Position numbers and translations under genes: made by a program
Notes under the pieces: model-generated
The model's input: the letters and a program-made list of their open reading frames with translations, nothing else
Database searches by the model: none
What the model was told of the DNA's origin: nothing
NCBI RefSeq assembly: GCF_019097595.1
Contig: NC_080716.1
Coordinates: forward strand, 15,276,901 to 15,340,900
DNA from: Hemibagrus wyckioides
Taxonomy: Eukaryota; Chordata; Actinopteri; Siluriformes; Bagridae
Direction: 5' to 3'
Length of the DNA stretch: 64,000 bases
In this document: in pieces, positions 25,606 through 36,499 of the stretch
Numbering within the stretch: position 1 is the first letter of the stretch
How the letters are laid out: each line of letters opens with the position of its first letter

Positions 25606-26164
25606 GTAAGTATTGACTAAGAAGTTTTACTATGCTTTGATTTATTTAAGATTCTGCTATTGCAAATAGCAACGTCATCCAGATAGGCTCTCGTTGTAGA
25701 ATTTATTCATTTTAGTATAACACAGTTTCTATAGCTTAAGCCACTTAAGGCACCAAACCATGTGGATGTTACAAAACTGTGTAATAGCAGAGATATTTTG
25801 CATGTGTAGGTTAATGTAGCTAACATAAGTTAAATAGAAACATGGTGAGTTAACAGCTCATCTCATTCCATCACCCGAATCCTTTCCTATATTTATATTT
25901 CCATTCAGTATCTATATGAATATGTGTCTACGACTGTCTATGTGTGCCTCTATGTGTTCTTACTTCAGCTTGGCTGTTTATTTAAACTATACTGGAAACT
26001 AACTGAAACTAACTTCTAACTGGAAACTGGGAGATTCTCTCTATATATTATCAAGTGTAAATAAATAAGTAATTAGGTAATACATACAAAATCACGTTAG
26101 TATATGTTATTTAATCGAATGCTGTATCTCATTATTTCCAAATTATTCAAACACACACACAATG

Positions 26165-26435
26165 CAGGTGGCACGGTGGCTTAGTGGGTTAGCACGTTTG
26201 CCTCACACCTCCAGGGTTCGAAGTCTCGCTCCCGCTCACTCTGTGTGTGTGGAGTTTGCATGTTCTCCCTGTGCTTGGTGGGTTTCCTACCACAGTCCAA
26301 AGACATGTTTCTAGGCTGATTGGAGTCTCTAAATTGCCCGTAGTGCATGTCATTTCATGAGTAAATGAGTGTGTGTGTGTGTGTGCCCTGGAATGGGTTG
26401 GCACTCAGTCCAGGGTGTATCCTGCCTTGATGCCT
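26165..26435 (+). mobile_element. tRNA-like SINE-type repeat
   Basis: It starts ggtggcacggtggcttagtgg, has an RNA polymerase III B-box-like ggttcgaag, then the widespread fish tail (gtttgcatgttctccctgtg... gtccaaagacatg... attgcccgtagtg) ending in ccagggtgtatcctgcctt. The same insertion lies at 62992-63245, so it predates the large duplication. Confidence 0.6.
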
Positions 26436-26831
26436 GATGACACCTGAGATATAGAGAATAGATCAGATAAGCGGTGCAGACAATACTAAGTTTTTATTAA
26501 AAGCACCAACAATTTTGGTTTTTGATGCTGGCATGGTGGTGCTTCCAAACAATTTATTGTATTTTTGGCAATTCACAAGTGATTAATAAGCATTGTATAC
26601 TCTAAAGTATTTCTAGTACATTCCTCAATAATATGTTCTGAGGAATTTCAACATTTCTCCTTGAACTTGTGTAAGGATGTAGCCATGTGTGTATAGACAT
26701 GCTTTTGGGTTTCTGATTAAGAAAAAAACACACATTTAAAACTGTGAAATCAATCATTCAAATGATCTTTGAGATACTGCAATCACATCATCAGTTTTAT
26801 ATACAAGAGTTGATGTGAATTGTATGTGCAG

Positions 26832-29800
26832 ATGGAGTACAAAGTGACCGTGGCTACAGGCACCTTAGAGTACTCAGGTACTAATAACTCTGTGTATGTA
26901 ACCCTGGTGGGGGAGAATGGAGAGAGTGAGAGAACACTGCTGGACAAACCAGGCCTGGATCTGTATAAAGGCGCGGTGAGTGAGAGTGTAGAGGTCTGAA
27001 TATATCTGAATATGTTGTAAATTTACTGTTATATTTTTGTCTTGCGTTTTTATTAACTTACAGCTGAGAATACAGCTCAAGCATCTAACTGAGCAATAAA
27101 ACCTTCTCAAGGCCCTAGTAATGGCCTTTTCATTCATGTTAAACTACATTGCTTTATTCTGCTTTATTTTAACAGGCATTGTTTATCATAAGTATACACA
27201 AACTGTTTTTCCTTTCAATCTTATCTCAACCTTCTACAGGTTGATGACTACATAGTCCGGAGCTCAGCTCCTCTGGGTCGTGTGATCCTTGTACGCTTAG
27301 AGAAGCAGAAGTACTTTTTGTTTCTGGAAGACAACTGGTATTGCAATTATGTAAAAGTCCTACCACCAGGAGGGGGAAACACACAAACCTTCCCCTGCTA
27401 CTGCTGGTTAGTGGGGGATTCTAAAATAGAAGTACGTGAAGGCACAGGTCAGTCCTAACAACTGCCCCAGGGAGAAGATTTTATCTCACCCTAATTCAGG
27501 CTCAGGATTCCTAATGGTAGATTCTTTCTCTCTTTTTCTTTCAAAGGTAAAAAGCTGTCTGATGAGATTCTGGCTCAGGAACTGGCTCATAGACAGGCAC
27601 AGTTGAAGGAGAGACAGAAAACGTACCGGTGAGTATGTTCCATGACTAGGAGTCCTGCTGCATTTACTACTTCTCCTTTTGCATGTACATGACTGTAGGC
27701 TTTACACTGTAGGCAAAATGTTTATCCATTTTTAGCAATATAGTACACAGCTAACTTAATTACACAAAATATAGCTTATGTACACTGAGGGAAAAAAATA
27801 TTTGATCCCCTGCTGATTTTGTACATTTACCAAATGACAAAGAAATGATCAGTCTATAATTTGAATGGTAGGTTTATTTTAACAGTGAGAGACATAATTA
27901 CAACAAAAAAATCCAGAAAAAAACCCCATATCAATCAGCAAGATTTCTGGCTCCTAGATGTCTTTTATACAGGTAACACGCTGAGATTAGGAGCACTCTT
28001 TTAAAAGGGGTGCTACTAATCTCAGCTTCTTACCTTTATAAAAGACAGCTGTCCACAGAAGCAATCAATCAGATTCCAAACTCTCCATCATGGCCAAGAC
28101 CAAAGAGCTGTCCAAGGATGTCAGAGACAAGATTGTAGACCTACACAAGGCTGGAATGAGCTACAAGACCATCGCCAAGCAGCTTGGTGAGAAGGTGACA
28201 ACAGTTGGTGCGATTATTAGTAAATGGAAGAAACGCAAAATAACTGTCAATCTCCCTTGGTCTGGGGCTCCATGCAAGATCTCACCTTGTGGAGTTTCAA
28301 TGTTCATGAGAATGGTGAAGAATCATCCAAGAACTACATGGGAGGATCTTGTGAATAATCTCCAGGCAGCTGGGACCATAGTCACCAAGAAAACAATTGG
28401 TAACACACTACGCCGTGGAGGACTAAAATCCTGCAGCGCCCGCAAGGAAGCACATATACAGGCCCATCTGAAGTTTCCCAATGAACATCTGAATAATTCA
28501 GAAGAGAACTGGGTGAAAGTGTTATGCTCAGATGAGACCAAAATCAAGGAGTGGCTTAAGAAGAAGCACATTAAGGTCCTGGAGTGGCCTAGCCAGTCTC
28601 CAGACCTTAATCCCATAGAAATCTTTTGGGAAGGAATCGAATACTTATTTCACTCATTAAAATGCAAATTAATGTATAACTTTTTTGAAATGAATTTTCT
28701 GGATTTTTTTGTTGTTATTCTGTCTCTCACTGTTCAAATAAACCCACCATTAAAATTATAGACTGATTTCTTTGTCAGTGAGCAAACGTACAAAATCAGT
28801 AAGGAATCAAATATTTTTTCCCCTCACTGTATATTATTATTATCATGTGATGATTTCAGATCTAGAAGGAATTTTAAATATTCCTGCACTATTAAATGTC
28901 TTTGCTACATTTCTAGGGGGAGTCGGGGAGTGGAATTGCTTGTCAGGGCTAAGGACTTCTTGACCAGATAAAATTTGGATTTAGAGAATTTAGATTTTTA
29001 GCCCCAATATCCCAGTCTCTAACTAATTTTGGAGTTTAGTGTCTACATCCCCAGCTCAGTGACTACATGTTGTCTGCATGGTTCAGAAACATAATTATCT
29101 CAGTCTGAGTAATCACCAAGGCTCCAATATTTTCAAGCATGTTGAATATTCTCTGTGACAACTGCAGTAATGCAAAAAAAAAAAAAAAGTAAAGTAAAAG
29201 CAAGTAAAGTTGTTTAGTGTGGAAAGGTCAGCAATTTCGATTTTTTTAAAAGATGTTTTAAGTTGTGTATTGCGCACTTAATCTGTCATTGCTCTAGGCA
29301 TTTGTGATCATTTGTTTGCCAGCTGGCACTATGGTTTTGTGTGAAACACTGTTTATCATTTGCACGTTAGTTGTCTTGACATGTCTACCTGCCCCAACAG
29401 CTTTTGGGGCAGGTAGATGCTACAATTATTAATAAAGTTGATCTTCCTGTTTGGCTGTAGCATGTGCTTGCACGTTTCTGCTTATTTCTGAGTTCATGCT
29501 GGATGTTCATCTTGTGAACATTCAGCATGAACATTGAGCATTCAATATTGTGAATATCCAGACCCCCTCTAAATATCACCTGGTTACAATCCGATAGCTC
29601 TTTGTTGTGGATTTCATTGGAACCTTAACCAGGATGTACTGTATGCCTAGACAAAAAGAAAATTTATAAGTGGCCCATTGAAACTGTTTGCAGAGGGCTC
29701 AGAAAGTTGTAAAATACCATTGATATTGAGTCCTGTCCAGAGACAACATTCTCTGTGTACATGAAATGAAAGGTAGTTAACACAAGAACATCAGCAGTCT

Positions 29801-32800
29801 TCTTACTTCTTACTACAGGATGATTTTTGTTTTTGAATTACTTGTATGTGTTACTTGCCATTATGTACAGGAAATATGTGAAATATTTACCATGTCGCTG
29901 TTTAATTGATTCTGACTTCTCTTGCATTAAGTTTAGACAGAACTTTTTTTTTTTATTTTTTTTTTAAATTTTGTTAAATCTTGGGCCTTAATGAAATACA
30001 TGCATTATTATATAGCCTTTGTTGTTTGTTTATATAGCTGGTGCTTATTTGTGTTATGTTATTAGATGGCAAGTCTGGGCTCCAGGAATTCCCAAATGCA
30101 TAGACGCCAAATCCTTGGCAGATCTTCCCCAGGATGCTTGCTTTGCCGATGAGAAGCGCAGTGACTTTGAAAGATCACTTCAATTTGCGTGAGCAGTGAA
30201 TTATTTTATTTTCTTCATTTTGTTTAAAGTTACTCCAAAAAACAGCATTAATTAAGTCCTACACATCTCATCCAAAATGCCTTATTAGTCTCAACAAAGC
30301 ATCACAGTAATGTGTACATTTAAGCAGAGTACATGTATCTCTACATATATTTAATTTAATCACCTTTAGACTTTTGGAGCTGTCTCTAAAGAAGCTGGTC
30401 ATCAGTTTTGGGAGGTCATGGGAAGATCTGGATGATTTTAAACAAACATTTTGGAAATTACGGAGTCCCATTGCTGGTATTGTAGTTGTGACTTTATTGT
30501 TCACCATTTGCAAGTGATTTCTAATCAGCTTCATTCTAGCATATTGGCAAAATATTTACAATGAACTTACAATATAAGTAATACATTTTCACTATAAATA
30601 GAAACATTTATTCATTGAACTGTTCACAACACACCATAATACTTACTAACTGTTAAATGTGTTATGAATGCTATTAGAATACGTTATGGAACATTGGAAA
30701 GAGGACTGGTTTTTTGGCCATCTGTTCCTGAATGGGTCAAATCCACGGAGGATCCAGAGGTGCAGTCAACTGCCTTCCAACTTCCCCGTCTCTGGAGACA
30801 TGGTGCAGGCCTCCTTAAGCCCCAACACCACCCTGAATAAAGAGCTCAAGGTAAGGCGTGGTGCATAAGTTGTGCGGTGAAGCCACACATTCATATTCAT
30901 TTTCCTGGTGATCCTTCATATGCCAGTCACAGGACACCATGCACTCACATATTCACACCTAGGGGTGTTTAAGGGTCAGATTATATAAGTTAATGCAGTA
31001 AATCAAAGCAACAGTCATATAATTTGGTTTTGGTATCATAAGCTCTAAGCTATGAGGAGTTGTTTAGTGTGAAAAGTTCAGCAATTTTTTTATATGCACA
31101 TTCTTTGTCTTGACATGTCTACCTGCCCCAACTGCTTTTAAAAGTTGATGCTACAATTGTTAAAAAAGTTGATGTTCTTGTTTGGCTGTAGCATGTGCAT
31201 GCACTTTTCTGCTTATTTCTGACCTTATTCTGAAACTTTATCTGATAGATCTTTGTTGTGGATTACATTAGAGCATTAACCAGGGGCATGTAATCCTGTA
31301 TGCCTAGACAAAAAGAAAGTTTATAAGTGGCCCATTGAAACTGTTTGCATAAGGCTCAGAAAGTTGTAAAATACCTTTGATATTGTCCTATCCAAAGACA
31401 ATACTGTCCGTGTATATGAAATGAAAGACAGTTGGCTTCAGAACATCAGCAGTCTTTTCATATACGAGACTCTGTGTTTGACTTTTCATGTTCACTCGAA
31501 GAAGAAGTCTCAGTCATGCTGATGCTGCTGCCTCTGCTTTTTGCCACACAGAGACAGTGATTGAATAACAAAACTCTTTGGATTTACTGAGATGAACAGG
31601 GAGTTTTTATACAAAAGAAAGGTGTACTATTCAGTATTATCTATAGGCAGACAAAAGACGTCAGCAGAAACAGACGTGGTGGTTGATGTATTCACTGGCA
31701 TTTTGGCGAATTTATCTAATGGTTATCTAAATTACAAAAAAAGAAACTGTCAGCGAGGGTCTGCGTTCCGAACATGTTCATCAAAACAGAACAGAAAGAA
31801 TTTCTAGGACAAAACACAGTATATCACGATCATAAGATGAGGTCATAAACAAATAGTCACAAAATAGGCCACAGTCAGTCACTCAACTTAGAACATCTGT
31901 TCTACAGGATATTTTCTGTTTTTGAGGCTAAATGGCTGGCAAATCCTGCACTTCTGAGAGATCTTGATCCATAGAGATTGGTTTAAAAATCATAGCTCAT
32001 CATACAAAAGACTGCAAATAAAACAATGAACAGAAAACTTTGTAGTTGTACTGAAGATTAAACAGTTAGAGGAACAGAGAGGGAAATGGTATGAAAAAGA
32101 AAAGCTCCTTAGTATTAGTGATAGAAAGGGTTAATTGTGTATGTGTGTGTCACAGAGATAGAATAAAAGGGAGAGATAGACAAAGCATTAATTAACACAT
32201 GCTGTCCACAGCATTTTACAAATGATTACAATAGTGCATGGGAGGAATGTCATTAAAATCCACAGATGTTTTTATATCTTTATGTAATGATACCATTATG
32301 TAATGCTTTCAAAAGGCTTTTTGTGTTGAGTTTAGCACAAAACCTGCAGTAATGTAATGGATTAAACTAGACAGTAAAATTAGCCATAATCATTCTATGC
32401 ATCAGTATGTCCAGTATGTCCAGGTATTTTAAAGGCTATAACAATCTCTCTTTCTTTCTGTGAAGGCTGGGAATATATACCTTGTTGACTATGGTATACT
32501 GGAAGGCGTCCCTGCGAATGTGATCAGAGGGAAAAAGCAATATATAGCAGCTCCTTTGTGTTTACTATATGAACATCCAGACAATGGCCTCATTCCCATT
32601 GCAATACAGGTAATGTTTTCACCAAGTCTGTTCACCAGCAGCAACAAATGGCTAATGAAAAGACTCATTCCATTTTCCTTTTCCTTTTTCTCAGCTTGAA
32701 CAGAATCCTACTAAGGACACACCCATCTTCCTCCCTAACGATCCACCTCTGGCTTGGTTATTGGCTAAAATGTGGGTCCGTCATGCTGAATTTCAGGTCT

Positions 32801-35501
32801 TCCAGGTGCTGTCGCACCTACTGCGAACTCATCTTATAGCAGAGGTGTTCTGTGTGGCCACACTGCGTCAACTCCCTTCAGTCCACCCTATAAACAAGGT
32901 TAGTGGGGAAGAATGGAAAGGCTTTCTTTATAGCTAAAAATGTCTGGTATAGCAGCAAGTCTCTCTCTCTCTCTCTCTCTCTCACTCTCTCTCTCGCTCT
33001 GCTACAGCTGCTTACTCCTCATCTGAAGTACACTCTGGAGATAAATTGCCGTGCACGCACAAAGCTCATCTCTAAGGATGGCATCTTTGAAAAGGTGAGG
33101 TGCAGTAAAACTACATACATTTAAATTTGTATTTATTATTTATAACAAAATCTACACATTCAACCTTCAGCTCTACACTTTTTTCTACACATATTCTCAA
33201 CATATTTAAATTGACAAATTTGTTCAAAATGTTCAATGATTTCTGACTTTTCACACACTCTGTAGATCAGTAGTAGATAATCAGCCATGCTTTCTCTGTA
33301 GATGGCATCCACAGGTGGTGAAGGGCTGCTGGTGCTGTTTCAAAAGGAGTGTAAGATCATGAACTATCGCTCTCTCCAACCCCGCCATGACTTCATAGAT
33401 CGTGGTGTTACAAAACTCAATAAATACTTCTACAGAGAGCACACACTGATGCTTTGGGACGCCATTGAGAAGTAAGAGTCCAGGCACAATACGGTGTTGT
33501 ATAACTACTATTTCTTGCCATTGTTAAGCACTGAAATGAAGTTTAACCATATTGACTGTTTTGTTTGCTTGAGTTTGAAGACAGTACAGGTACTTACAAC
33601 TTCTCTTTCCTTCTACAGGTTTGTCTCCAGCATAGTGTCTCTATATTACACAAGTGACAATGAAGTGGTGCAGGATTCAGAACTGCAGGCATGGATTAAG
33701 GATGTGGTTGAGGAAGGCTTTGTAAATGTTCCTCAATTTGGTTAGTTGCCTAAAAAAATAAAATTACTGTACTTGTGCCATGGCAATAACTGTAGAGCAG
33801 CAGTGACTCTGTGCTGCAGGGTCTGGGCTAATTAAGAAAAGCAATGAATTATTATGAAAAACAACTTGTTGCATAAGAAAATTATTTATCCAAGCAGACA
33901 TAAGATCTAAATCTCAGATATAGCACTGCCATACACACAACAGTTTTGTGTACATGTATCCTTATATAGAGTAATTGATATGTTATTTTTATCATTCATA
34001 TGTGTCAGGACTGCCTAATGAACTAAAGAATAAACAGGAGCTGATCACTGTTTTGAGTGTGGTCATCTTTACCACCACTGCACAACATGCAGCAACCAAC
34101 AATGCGCAGGTATGTGATGCATCATTGTTGTATTCGTTTATGAAATTACATCTAAACCAAAAACATATCTGTTTAAACCGTAAAGGGAAGTTCGAACATA
34201 AAACTAACACTTAATACTATATGTTATTTCTTATCATTATGCAGTACTGATTTTTTTGGTCAGTGTGATTTCACAAATATGCATAATTATTGTATTCATA
34301 CATAAATGTTTTGCTACTACAATATCCAACTACTTCATAGTGTTATAGAGTAATTACCACATTATGAAAGAGGCACAATCAAACCAGCCTGCAAAGCAGT
34401 AGCAAGTGTCTCAGTGTCTAGTTCCAGCTGCTGATAGAGGCAAAACACACTTCCAATTTTGTTAAGATTTTACATTTTCTTCTATCATCTAGTTTGACTT
34501 TTGTTCCTTCGTGCCCAACACACCTTGCACCATGCGCCAGCCTCCGCCCACAGACAAAGACAGTGTCACTATGGAGTTAATCATGAACACACTCCCGGAT
34601 ATCAGCCAGTCATGTGTACAGATGGCAATCACATGGCATTTAGCAAGAGCTCAGCCAGACGCAGTGAGTCAAAACTTCCACAAAACACTCCAGGTGGCCT
34701 ACTCCTGTTTAAACAATATGTCATTTGATTTATGTCAAAACAAAATGTAGAAATAAAACAAAGGATGTGGGCTGTAAGATTGTATTAAATTTGGTGGAAT
34801 CCAAAACAAAATATTCCCATAACTTACTTGCTTAATGTGTTTCAATTCAACGTTACATGTATAACTAAATGGGCAGCATGGTGGCTTAGTGGTCAGCACT
34901 GTTGCCTCACAGCAAGAAGGTTCTGGGTTTGAATCCCGGGTTTGAACAGGCAGGGGCCTTTCTGTGTGGAGTTTGCGTGTTCTCCCCGTGCCTGAGTGGG
35001 TTTACTCCGGGTATTCCAGTTTCCTCCCACAGTCTAAAAACACGTACATTAGGTTGGTTGGTAATTCTAAATTGCCTGTGTGTGGTTATCTGCCTATATA
35101 TGTGGCCCTGTGATGGACTAGTGACCTGTCCAGGGTGTAACCCTGCCTTTTGCCCAGTGTGCACTGGGATAGTCTCCAGCAGACCCCTGTGACCCTAACT
35201 AGGGATAACGCGAGTATAGACAATGGATGGATGTATAACTAAATACTTTTTTTGTCTTATTAGAATTTCTACATTTTTACTTTATCTCCTTTCTGCCCTC
35301 TGCCCTATCTATCATGCTCAGATACCTCTGGCACAGTACAAGGAACAGTACTTCACTGAGCCAGCAGCCCAAAAGATGATTGATAACTTCAGGCAGGATC
35401 TGAAGGACATCGAAGAGGAGATTCTGAAGCAGAATAAGGGTCTCGAACCACCATATCTCTATCTGTGTCCTAGCCGAATGGAAAATAGCATTACCATATA
35501 G
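26832..35501 (+). CDS. Arachidonate lipoxygenase copy B, complete (alox12/alox5 type)
   Basis: Exons: 26832-26975, 27240-27447, 27547-27628, 30066-30188, 30370-30476, 30678-30850, 32466-32609, 32695-32898, 33008-33094, 33302-33471, 33619-33740, 34009-34109, 34493-34663, 35322-35501. The joined frame is 2,016 nt, 671 aa (human ALOX5 674). Residues 1 to about 118 form the PLAT domain ([22 protein letters not shown]). The catalytic domain carries [19 protein letters not shown] and the iron ligands His368 and His373 (LSHLLRTHL), His548 and Asn552 (TAQHAATN) and C-terminal Ile671. There is no ALOXE3/ALOX12B-type insertion. The enzyme should add O2 to polyunsaturated fatty acids such as arachidonate at a non-heme iron, on cytosolic or nuclear membranes. 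Positional and stereo specificity cannot be read safely. Adjacency to rnasek favours alox12. It is the only complete copy in view. AATAAA is at 35678. Confidence 0.93.
27783..28829 (+). mobile_element. Internally deleted Tc1-like transposon in copy B intron 3
   Basis: It is 1,047 bp, flanked by TA on both sides (27781-27782, 28830-28831), with inverted termini cactgaggg...cctcactg and further inverted sequence (tttgatcccctgctgattttgta). Its orthologues in copies A and C carry the same internal deletion, so it was present before the alox blocks multiplied. Confidence 0.9.
28090..28761 (+). pseudogene. Tc1 transposase with missing catalytic middle
   Basis: This 223-codon open frame starts [20 protein letters not shown], then the paired-like helix-turn-helix ([20 protein letters not shown]) and the second HTH. 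It reaches the first catalytic Asp (LCSDETKI) and jumps directly to [25 protein letters not shown]. The roughly 100 residues with the second catalytic Asp are gone, so it can at most bind DNA. It is open to the stop but not a host gene. Confidence 0.85.
32957..33000 (+). repeat. (CT)n tract at the exon 9 acceptor of copy B
   Basis: A run of CT dinucleotides ends in ctctgctacag at 33007 and forms the polypyrimidine tract for exon 9. Copy A keeps a short relic of it (gagagagcgctgc on the plus strand) but has lost the exon. Confidence 0.8.
34869..35232 (+). mobile_element. tRNA-like SINE-type repeat in copy B intron 13
   Basis: gggcagcatggtggcttagtgg begins the repeat. A B-box-like ggtttgaatcccggg follows, then the conserved body (gtgtggagtttgcgtgttctc, tttcctcccacagtc) and an end rich in atggatggatg. 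It belongs to the same family as 26165-26435 and 62992-63245. It is absent from the matching introns of copies A and C, so it is a private insertion in B. Confidence 0.65.
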
Positions 35502-36093
35502 AGACTTGAGACTTGAAAACAATTAGAGAGGCAAAAAAGCTGCCTTAAATATATTTTTTAGATATTGTGAAAGGGACATTTTGTATGCTTGTTTGAAACA
35601 AGAAGAATAGATTTGTTGTAATTCTATATGTTTCAGATATGTTGTATTTTTGTGGTATTAATTTTACGCTCTGAATCAATAAACTGGAAACACTGTAATG
35701 CATTTAACCACCAAGAAAAGATAGACAGAGATATTAGGAACTACAGTTTTATTTCTGTAATTACAAAGTGTTACAAATAAAATAATGGATCATGAATAAT
35801 TACATGGCAAATGATCATTTCTACTTTGTACTCATGTATATATAAATATTATTCCAATGTGATACGGCTGTATGCAAACTTTAATCTAGTTGTCTGACAA
35901 ACAAACAGTCACACTTTTATTAATTCTAACAATTTCTAACGAATTTTAATTTGTAAAAGCATTTGGACCACAGTGAACACACAACATATTGACTCTGACT
36001 CCAGCTAAAATATCAACAGAAATTGCAATAAAATTCAGATAGGAAATACAGTACGATCACTTTCAAGGAGGTGGATTTCTCCACCAGATGGTG

Positions 36094-36218
36094 CTAACGC
36101 ACAAGATAATCGTTGCGCTTATTGAGTCGGACCTGAACGAAAGACACAAATCCAATCACCACATAGATTCCTGCAGCAATGAAGCAGTTGTAGCCAACTT
36201 GGTTATAGACAGCATAAG
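36094..36218 (-). pseudogene. Truncated rnasek exon 3 (copy B side)
   Basis: Minus-strand codons from [20 protein letters not shown] through [10 protein letters not shown] and the stop are preserved. The exon is cut on its 5' side at 36218 by a Tc1-like element (tgttgtttttcaggtgttgg), and exons 1 and 2 are not present beyond it. Confidence 0.9.
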
Positions 36219-36499
36219 TGTTGTTTTTCAGGTGTTGGACTTGGCCCCTTAGTTCCAGTGAAAGGAACTCTTAATGCTTCAGCATACCATGACATTTTGG
36301 ACAATTTCATGCTCCATAACTTTGTGGGAACAGTTTGGGGATGACCCCTTCCTGTTCCAACATGACTGCAAACCAGTGCACAAAGCAAGGTCCATAAAGA
36401 CATGGATGAGCAAGTTTGGTGTGGAGGAACATGACTGGCCTGCACAGAGTCCTGACCTCAATCTGATAGAACACCTTAGGGATGAATTAGAGCAGAGAC
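36219..36499 (+). mobile_element. Tc1-like element, first half (copy B side)
   Basis: It carries caggtgttggacttggcccc, the cctgttccaacatgactgc catalytic remnant and cctgacctcaatctgatag, then stops at gatgaattagagcagagac where a 3.2 kb element is inserted. The second half resumes at 39726. Confidence 0.75.

Larger units (their letters stand above)
25236..26831. other. A/B head-to-head spacer
   Basis: The spacer separates the divergent copies A and B and is repeated, with about 100 bp missing, between C and D (62.14-63.68 kb). It is a mosaic of direct and inverted blocks: cacctgagatatagagaatag occurs at 25254 and 26443, and the gctttgatttatt...gtcatccagat block occurs in the same orientation near 24848 and 25632. 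It also holds a leader exon and a SINE-like element. Confidence 0.7.

Noticed and set aside
28090..28761. A domesticated transposase gene
   Set aside because: It is open for 223 codons but lies inside intact Tc1 termini with TA flanks, and the sister copies are broken; recent insertion explains the open frame.
35223..35501. A separate 92-codon gene starting at 35223
   Set aside because: The frame is exon 14 of alox copy B read back through its acceptor into the intron.
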